DNA of 5,494 bases, taken from contig DOZP01000212.1 in the NCBI GenBank assembly GCA_003517945.1, positions 2,470-7,963 of the forward strand. Direction: 5' to 3'. The notes beneath the pieces are model-generated. The model was not told where the DNA came from. It saw only the letters and a list, made by a program, of their open reading frames with translations, and did not search any database. This stretch comes from Porphyromonadaceae bacterium (GTDB taxonomy: Bacteria; Bacteroidota; Bacteroidia; Bacteroidales; Tannerellaceae). Positions 1-5,494 of this stretch are shown here, in pieces. The position numbers and the translations under genes were made by a program. Position 1 is the first letter of the stretch; every line of letters begins with the position of its first letter.

Positions 1-3000
1 AACACTTTGATCTTTTTAGACAATGTTTTATACCATACCTGCGTATTCTCCAGTCCCATGCAAACGGTAGGAATGATGACGAGTGTCAGTAAGGTTGAAA
101 ATGCGAGACCGCCGATGACGGTAATGGCAAAAGGAGCCCCGATCGCTCCCGCATATTCCGAATCGCCCATAGCCAACGGAAACATAGCGATGATAGTCGT
201 GATACTGGTAATAAGTATAGGACGTATACGCGACAATCCGGCTACCATCAGGGCGCGTTCACGACGGAAGCCCTGCTTTCGCAATATATTGGCATAATCG
301 ATCAGAATGATCCCATTATTCACCACTATTCCCAGCAATATCAGGAAACCCGTAAGCGTATTTGCGCTGAGCAGACTGTTGCCGGTCATCACCAAAGCCA
401 GTAACGAACCGATTGCCGCCAACGGTATCGAGAACAACAGCACAAAGGGGGTTGATACCGACTCAAAAACACACGCCAGTATCATAAATATCAGGATAAA
501 GGCGGCGACAATAAGAAATTTAAACTCGGCAAACAGATCTTCTTCATGTATCACTTCGATCGCCACGCCCGCCGGCAAATTGTAATTGGCAATCAACTGA
601 TCAATATCCGCACGATACCCTTCCAGCAAGGCATTGGATTGTTCCACACTACGGATAAAATTATAGCGGACTTCCAGTTGTTTATCCTGATTGACGCGCG
701 TTATGCGCGACCGGCCGAATGCCTTATTTACAGTCGCTATATCGTTCAGGTTATGAAGGCCGCCGTTCGCATTCATGATCTGTACGGCTTCAAGATCATC
801 TATCGACTTTTGTTTTTTCTGCTCTTCTTCCTCTTCTTCGGGCGTTTTATCACGAATAATGATGTCATAGTCCTCTTCCCCGACTTTGAAGGAGGTTCCC
901 GACGAATATTCGGTATTCAGATCTGCCAGTCCGGCAGTTATATTGGCGCGTGTGATCTCATAGGATGTCAGCAATACCTGATCGAAATGAAGGCGCACTT
1001 CGGGTTGGCGACCCGTATACGACACCCACGAATTACGGATAAAATCCTGTTCATCCAGATAATAACGTATATCTTCGGCAACAAGCTGCATCATTTCATA
1101 ATCGGATCCTTTAATGATAACCCGTTCCTGATTATCGCCAATACCCAGTAAACTCATAAACGCAACCATCCCTCCTATATCTCCGCCTCTGTTTTGCCCG
1201 CCGGTAGCATCCGATACGGATATTTCGGCGCCGTCCACATCCGGCATCTTCGATTGCACATCGGATTTTATTTCGGCAAGTTTGCGTTTACCGATTTTCT
1301 GATAATCTTCCTGCAAAACAAGAGTCAATACGGCTTCTTCCTCATTTATACGGCTGATGACGTCTTTTTTCTCCGGTATTTCACCCAGGCGTTCTTCCAG
1401 TACTTTGACGACCCTGTCCGTACTCTCCAACGTACTCCCCGTACGCATGGTAACATACACATTGAAACGATCGGAATCAACTTCCCTGTTTTGCTGTACG
1501 GTGGTGGTAAGCGAAAATATCAGCGTAATAAAAAGCAGAATGACAGCGCCGAATATCGTTACGCCCGGATTGCGCATGCACGTTTTGAGCAGCACCAGAT
1601 AAATCTGTACGGGACGCTGTGAAAGAGATACTTTTTCATAAAAGACACTACTACTGTTTTTCCGCTTCAATATAAGATAAGCAGCCATCGGTATAAACAG
1701 AAGTGCGACTGCCATAGAAACCAATAAGGTGGAAACAATAGAGACGCCGATATGATTCCCGATAAGTTTTATCATGAAATTATCGGTAAATACAAAAGGA
1801 ACAAAAACGGTTACGGTAGTCAGGGTAGCCGCTACGATCGAACGCCACACTTCGGTGGTTCCCTGCGTTACGGAACGTTCGGGCGACAACTTGTTCCCGG
1901 AAAGCCGGTATATATTTTCGAGCACGACAACGCTATTGTCCAGCAACATACCAACGGCAAGCGCCATCCCGACAAGTGTAAGGCTATTGATGGATATTCC
2001 CGCCGCATAAAAGAAATTAAATGCCGTAAATACGGATATGGGTATTGACAAGGCAATAAAAAAAACCAGCCGTATATTTTTAAGAAAAAACCAGAGAACA
2101 ACAATCGCCAGCAATCCTCCCACCAGGGCAAGATCTATTATCTGGTTGATATTGTCTTCCATGATCTCGGCGGTGTTGGAATCAATGACGATCTCCACAT
2201 CCATATTCCCGAGACGCTCATTCAAATCGTCAACAACGGCAATCGTCCGGTGCGACAGATCAATAAGATTCGCCTGCGCATCGTTCACGAGCGAAACGGA
2301 AATCGCTTCTTTTCCATTCACACGGCTGAATGACGTTTCCTCCTTCAAGTCAAAAAATATGGTAGCTATATCTTTCAGCAAAACAGGACCGGGAGCGACA
2401 ACAATATTCTCAAGATCCGAAACTTTCGTATAAGACGAATTGACATGAACGAAAAACTGACTATCAGACTCTTTTACGTTACCTACAAATACTCTTTCCT
2501 GCGCATTGCCGCTCAACAGGCTTGCGATCCTTGCGGTATTCAGGTTCAGCGCCTTGCAGGCCTCCTTATCCAACCTGACTTCAATCGCTTTTTCGCGTCC
2601 GCCGTAAACATTCACCCCGGCCACTCCGTCGATATTCTCCAGTTCCGTCGTGATCTTTTCATCAACCACATTACGCACACGGTCCACGCCCCCCGAACCA
2701 CGTACCTGAAGCGTCATGAAGTTATTGGCCATCATTGCCATATCCACTTTCTGGACACGTACGGTAAAATCTTCCGGAAGCGTTGATGATACCTCTTTCA
2801 TTCTTTCTTCCAGTTTCAGGGAAGTAGCCTTGAAGTTGACATGGCTTTTGAAGTCGATCCGTATGGACGACTGGCGGCTGTTTATTTCCGACTGTATCTT
2901 ATCTACCCCTCCGATCGCGCTTATGGCCCCCTCAAGAGGAATGATCACCTCCGATTCCACATAGGCAGGATCCATTTCCTGCTGTGAATTGACAGATACG

Positions 3001-3128
3001 AACAGCACCGGAAGTTCCGCGTTAGGCAGCAGCTCCATCGGCAATTGTTTATATGACACATACCCGAGCAGGGTAAGCGCCACAAACAACATCGTGATTG
3101 TTATCCTTCTATTTAACAGAAAATTCAT
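1..3128 (-). CDS. RND efflux permease 2, HAE1/AcrB-like (3' end outside window)
   Basis: This is a second full-size RND permease, read without interruption for 1042 codons to the left edge, where no stop is reached. As TM12 (about residues 1000-1022) is already passed, only a short tail should be missing. The start ATG at 3126-3128 is the only plausible one, since an in-frame TAA lies at 3147-3149 with no other start between. The N-terminus is typical (MNFLLNRRITITM, TM1 about 10-28, then L-P-M-E-L-L-P-N). Porter loop 1 spans about 30-325 and ends with L-L-K-D-I-A-T-I and R-V-N-G-K. TM2-TM6 lie at about 330-480, with the TM4 motif MLLDNSVVVLEN (D397, N398). TM7 is about 528-546, porter loop 2 about 547-865, and TM8-TM12 about 868-1022, with G-I-V-V-N-N-G-I in TM10 (N937, N938) and S-R-I-R-P-I-L-I-T-S in TM11. 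It is clearly diverged from its neighbour. A Glu-run insert (764-769) and a Gly-rich loop (643-664) sit in porter loop 2. Substrate unknown. Confidence 0.96.
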   Translation of the reverse strand, partial: MNFLLNRRITITMLFVALTLLGYVSYKQLPMELLPNAELPVLFVSVNSQQEMDPAYVESEVIIPLEGAISAIGGVDKIQSEINSRQSSIRIDFKSHVNFKATSLKLEERMKEVSSTLPEDFTVRVQKVDMAMMANNFMTLQVRGSGGVDRVRNVVDEKITTELENIDGVAGVNVYGGREKAIEVRLDKEACKALNLNTARIASLLSGNAQERVFVGNVKESDSQFFVHVNSSYTKVSDLENIVVAPGPVLLKDIATIFFDLKEETSFSRVNGKEAISVSLVNDAQANLIDLSHRTIAVVDDLNERLGNMDVEIVIDSNTAEIMEDNINQIIDLALVGGLLAIVVLWFFLKNIRLVFFIALSIPISVFTAFNFFYAAGISINSLTLVGMALAVGMLLDNSVVVLENIYRLSGNKLSPERSVTQGTTEVWRSIVAATLTTVTVFVPFVFTDNFMIKLIGNHIGVSIVSTLLVSMAVALLFIPMAAYLILKRKNSSSVFYEKVSLSQRPVQIYLVLLKTCMRNPGVTIFGAVILLFITLIFSLTTTVQQNREVDSDRFNVYVTMRTGSTLESTDRVVKVLEERLGEIPEKKDVISRINEEEAVLTLVLQEDYQKIGKRKLAEIKSDVQSKMPDVDGAEISVSDATGGQNRGGDIGGMVAFMSLLGIGDNQERVIIKGSDYEMMQLVAEDIRYYLDEQDFIRNSWVSYTGRQPEVRLHFDQVLLTSYEITRANITAGLADLNTEYSSGTSFKVGEEDYDIIIRDKTPEEEEEEQKKQKSIDDLEAVQIMNANGGLHNLNDIATVNKAFGRSRITRVNQDKQLEVRYNFIRSVEQSNALLEGYRADIDQLIANYNLPAGVAIEVIHEEDLFAEFKFLIVAAFILIFMILACVFESVSTPFVLLFSIPLAAIGSLLALVMTGNSLLSANTLTGFLILLGIVVNNGIILIDYANILRKQGFRRERALMVAGLSRIRPILITSITTIIAMFPLAMGDSEYAGAIGAPFAITVIGGLAFSTLLTLVIIPTVCMGLENTQVWYKTLSKKIKV
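807..842 (-). other. Charged Glu-run/Lys insert in porter loop 2 of permease 2
   Basis: Residues 763-774 of permease 2 read P-E-E-E-E-E-E-Q-K-K-Q-K: six consecutive Glu (822-839) followed by a Gln/Lys patch. The stretch sits between the strand Y-D-I-I-I-R and the helix-like S-I-D-D-L-E in the second periplasmic domain. RND homologues usually have a turn of about seven residues there, so some eight or nine residues seem extra. It is probably a surface-exposed charged helix or loop. Exact placement against a structure was not possible. Confidence 0.6.
3125..3128 (-). promoter_or_regulatory. ATGA stop/start overlap joining the two permease genes
   Basis: The TGA stop of permease 1 (3125-3127) and the ATG start of permease 2 (3126-3128) share bases as ATGA on the minus strand. 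Such four-base overlaps usually mean one mRNA and translational coupling, so that a terminating ribosome restarts on the next gene. The only Shine-Dalgarno-like stretch upstream is an AAGG about 16 bases before the ATG, too far for normal use. The bases between are A-rich. This favours coupled re-initiation and is consistent with, but does not prove, a Bacteroidota host. Confidence 0.85.
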
Positions 3129-5494
3129 TCGCTTTGCTTTGTTACCTTACGCTTCATTTGTTCGAATACATAGTAAACACACGGAATGACGGCCAAACTC
3201 ATCAATGTTGAAGTAACAAGCCCGCCGATAACGGCTATGGCCATCGACGAACGCAGGGCGGCTCCTTCCCCGATATTGAAAGACATCGGCAGTAACGCCA
3301 GAATCGTCGTCAGACTCGTCATAATGATCGGACGTATACGTTGTTGTCCCGCCTGCACAATCGCATCCGTCAGGCTCATCGACGTTTTCAACTGATTGAT
3401 ACGTCCGACTAAGATAATGGAATTATTGACCGCGATACCCGCCAGCATAATGATACCGATAACGCCCATGATATTAATCGTCGTACCTGTCATTAAAAAC
3501 AACAGGATGGCGCCGACAAGAGCCAACGGAATGGTTAACAGAATGGTAAACGGATGCAGTAACGATTCGAATTGCGAAGCCAGTACCATATATACCAGTA
3601 TCACAGATAAAAGCAATGCAAACATAAGGCTCGTCATCGACTCCTGACGTCTTTCCTCTTCTCCCGTCACATGAATCGAATAATTTGCCGGAAGGTCTAT
3701 ATTACTGACCTCCTGACGAATCTGTTGGGCTATCTTATCCAATGATTTGCCCATATCCTTATCGGCTACTATTTTATTGATACGGTTCTGGTTCCGGCGG
3801 AAAATTTCCTTTGGAGCCAACGAACTTTCAATGGTAGCAATCTCACGCAGGCGGAATTCCTGATTACCGTTTTTGATGATAAGGTCCTGCAAATCCTTCA
3901 TTGTAACATCAGGCACTTTTATCACAATATCCCTCATTTCGCCTTTGTAATCCATTTTGCCTACATCACGCCCCTGCAACTGCTGTCTTAACTGTTCGAT
4001 AACCGTCGATACCGTAATATTATTTATTCCCGCCATCGTGCGGTCGATCGTCACAGTCAATTCAGGGGCCCCGTCGGCCATTGACGATTTGATATTATAG
4101 ATGCCATCCACAGACGCCATCCGGAGCAGGACTTCGTCCGTAACGGACGCGATCTCGTCAAGATCTTCCCCTTTCACCTCCACCACGATCGGCGCATCTT
4201 CATCTCCAAACAACGAGCCCAACGAATTATCCTCCTGTTTAAACGTAAGTTCAAGCCCCTCAATGTTATCCGTAGCCTCTACAAAACGTTCCATGACCAC
4301 TTCCGGAGGGAAGGGCGAAGCATTCGAAAGAATCACTTTCATCATAGCCGTGTGTTCTCCTTCAAATACCTCATTTTCCGAAGAACCTTCACCAACATGA
4401 CTATAAACCGTGCATAAACTGTCTCCGCTTATGGTATGCAACAGATATTCCAGATTATTGACTACCGCATCCGTACGCTCAATACGCGTACCTTCCGGTA
4501 GTTTTACCGATACGGAGAAAGCATGACTACCGGAACGGGGCAGAAATTCAGTCCCTACAAACGGAATCAGAAATACCGTAATCACCAGCAACAAGACGGA
4601 AATTACAATCACCATCCAGCGGTTTTTCAACAAAGAAGTCAGCGTTTTGCTATACCATTTGAACCGGATCGAATGGGTTTCGGTCTTTACATTTTTACGT
4701 CCGGATAATTTATCATACAACATCGGTATGACAAGCAAGGCGACAAACAGCGAAGACAGGAGTGAGAAGGCAACCGTCCACGCCTGATCCTTAAACAGTT
4801 CTCCCGACACGCCATGAAGGTAGACAATAGGCAGAAACACAACGATTGTTGTCAATGTGGAAGCAATAACCGCCCCCGATACTTCGGAAGTCCCCGTGAC
4901 AATAGAATCTTTCCGGCTAAGCCCCCGTTCATGATTCCGGAAGATACTTTCTATCACGACAATCGCATTATCGACAAGCATACCGCCTCCCAAAGCCAGA
5001 CCGCTCAATGTCATCACATTAAGAGTCAAACCATTAAAATACATCAGGTTAAACGTTGCTACAATAGAGATCGGAATTGATAAACTGACAATCAGCGTGG
5101 TTCCGATACGGCGCAGGAAAACGAACAAAATCAGTACGGCAAGTACCAAGCCTAAGATTGCGCTGTTTTTTACCTCACCTATCGCCTGTTTGATAAATGT
5201 TCCCTGGTTACTGATCACCTGAAATTTATAACCGGGCAACGCCTGTTCGATAATACCCAACTGACGGCTGATAAGATCGACCACCCGGACCGTATTATAC
5301 TGCATTTCTTTATAGACAGACAGCCCGATACAACGTTCGCCGTTTATACGTACAATATTTTCGGGACGTGCATTTTCGAATTGTACGGTAGCCACTTCAT
5401 GCAGGTACAAAGGTGCCTTGCTATCTGCTCCCGTCAAAGCGGTTCCTGTTGCGGAAGCGTCCGTTGCCGACCCCGTTGCGGCGGGTTCAATTGA
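3125..5494 (-). CDS. RND efflux permease 1, HAE1/AcrB-like (5' end outside window)
   Basis: This is the inner-membrane permease of a tripartite RND pump, which uses the ion gradient to move substrates from periplasm or membrane to an outer-membrane channel. The frame is open to the right edge: 789 residues are visible and roughly 250 N-terminal ones (TM1 and most of the first porter domain) are missing. Visible in order: the end of porter loop 1 with L-Y-L-H-E-V-A-T-V and R-I-N-G-E-R; TM2-TM6, with the TM4 motif MLVDNAIVVIES (D at 4970-4972); TM7 ending F-V-G-T-E-F-L-P; the second periplasmic loop; TM8 (V-L-A-S-Q-F-E-S), TM9, TM10 (A-V-N-N-S-I-I-L-V), TM11 (R-I-R-P-I-I-M-T-S) and TM12, then a short basic tail. 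The TTG at 5435-5437 is an internal Leu codon, not the start. TM4 lacks the D-G-A-V pattern of metal-exporting CzcA/CusA, so a drug/amphiphile-type (HAE) pump is favoured. The family call is secure; the substrate is unknown. Confidence 0.96.
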   Translation of the reverse strand, partial: SIEPAATGSATDASATGTALTGADSKAPLYLHEVATVQFENARPENIVRINGERCIGLSVYKEMQYNTVRVVDLISRQLGIIEQALPGYKFQVISNQGTFIKQAIGEVKNSAILGLVLAVLILFVFLRRIGTTLIVSLSIPISIVATFNLMYFNGLTLNVMTLSGLALGGGMLVDNAIVVIESIFRNHERGLSRKDSIVTGTSEVSGAVIASTLTTIVVFLPIVYLHGVSGELFKDQAWTVAFSLLSSLFVALLVIPMLYDKLSGRKNVKTETHSIRFKWYSKTLTSLLKNRWMVIVISVLLLVITVFLIPFVGTEFLPRSGSHAFSVSVKLPEGTRIERTDAVVNNLEYLLHTISGDSLCTVYSHVGEGSSENEVFEGEHTAMMKVILSNASPFPPEVVMERFVEATDNIEGLELTFKQEDNSLGSLFGDEDAPIVVEVKGEDLDEIASVTDEVLLRMASVDGIYNIKSSMADGAPELTVTIDRTMAGINNITVSTVIEQLRQQLQGRDVGKMDYKGEMRDIVIKVPDVTMKDLQDLIIKNGNQEFRLREIATIESSLAPKEIFRRNQNRINKIVADKDMGKSLDKIAQQIRQEVSNIDLPANYSIHVTGEEERRQESMTSLMFALLLSVILVYMVLASQFESLLHPFTILLTIPLALVGAILLFLMTGTTINIMGVIGIIMLAGIAVNNSIILVGRINQLKTSMSLTDAIVQAGQQRIRPIIMTSLTTILALLPMSFNIGEGAALRSSMAIAVIGGLVTSTLMSLAVIPCVYYVFEQMKRKVTKQSE
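5438..5485 (-). other. Ala/Thr/Gly/Ser-rich low-complexity stretch in permease 1
   Basis: In frame with permease 1, sixteen codons read almost only Ala, Thr, Gly and Ser, with one Pro and one Asp (P-A-A-T-G-S-A-T-D-A-S-A-T-G-T-A). The Ala-Thr codon pair recurs at 5474-5479, 5462-5467 and 5447-5452, and the plus-strand heptamer GTTGCGG occurs at 5448-5454 and 5475-5481. It lies just before the conserved L-Y-L-H-E-V-A-T-V segment in the upper part of the first periplasmic domain. There, homologues I recall have a short polar turn. It looks like a flexible linker grown by small duplications. That it is an insertion is inference. Confidence 0.6.

Noticed and set aside
220..230. Identical 11-base string GGACGTATACG at 220-230 and 3330-3340
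   Set aside because: Both copies encode the conserved R-I-R-P segment of TM11 in the two permeases, so this is shared ancestry, not a repeat element or regulatory site.
546..1151. Plus-strand open frame of about 200 codons
   Set aside because: It lies wholly antisense to permease 2, has no recognisable domain or ribosome binding site, and the minus-strand frame encodes an obvious RND protein through the whole stretch.
1194..2786. Several plus-strand open frames of 80-140 codons, plus one minus-strand frame at 1868-2131
   Set aside because: All are out-of-frame shadows of permease 2, with unfamily-like, Arg/Ser/Thr- or Tyr-rich translations.
1..3128. Possibility that permease 2 is a broken gene
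   Set aside because: Reading every codon from 3128 to 3 gives no stop and a continuous RND protein; the lack of a stop is only due to the window edge.
3129..3150. Separate promoter or terminator between the two genes
   Set aside because: The stretch is the coding end of permease 1, with no hairpin followed by T-run and no intergenic space.
3186..5080. Plus-strand frames opposite permease 1
   Set aside because: They are antisense shadows; their composition simply mirrors the membrane-segment codons of permease 1.
5435..5437. TTG as the start codon of permease 1
   Set aside because: The frame stays open to the right edge, and starting here would remove TM1 and most of the first porter domain, which the family requires.
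1..5494. Heavy-metal (CzcA/CusA) type pump
   Set aside because: TM4 in both proteins reads L-[VL]-D-N-[AS]-[IV]-V-V rather than the D-G-A-V type motif of metal exporters, so the drug/amphiphile type is favoured.

Overview
The window is entirely coding and read on the minus strand. It holds two adjacent, different inner-membrane permeases of the RND (resistance-nodulation-division) superfamily, HAE1/AcrB-like (COG0841). The upstream gene enters from the right edge with its N-terminal part missing and ends at 3125. The downstream gene starts at 3128, overlaps its partner by four bases (ATGA), and runs off the left edge with about 1042 codons visible and no stop. I checked the downstream reading frame codon by codon: it has no in-frame stop or frameshift.

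The source is a Gram-negative bacterium, because tripartite RND pumps need an outer membrane. Bacteroidota, perhaps Bacteroidales, is my best guess. This rests on the feel of the protein sequences, the moderate GC content, and the lack of a well-placed Shine-Dalgarno sequence before the internal start. It is an impression, not a placement.

Layout: 3125-5494 (minus) is permease 1, of which 789 residues are visible, from the end of the first periplasmic porter domain through TM2-TM12. 1-3128 (minus) is permease 2, almost complete from TM1 to just past TM12. There is no intergenic space, so no promoter, terminator, RNA gene, repeat array or mobile element lies in the window. The rest of the operon (in such loci usually a periplasmic adaptor and an outer-membrane channel) would lie outside.

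Together the two genes look like a translationally coupled pair, similar in arrangement to the MdtB-MdtC and MuxB-MuxC pairs, where two permeases work as one pump. Whether these two form a mixed trimer is inference. Both carry D-N in TM4 and N-N in TM10, where AcrB has D-D and K-N. Each also has an unusual hydrophilic or low-complexity stretch in a periplasmic domain. The substrate cannot be read from the sequence. I see no sign of a wholly new system; the points of interest are variations inside a known family.
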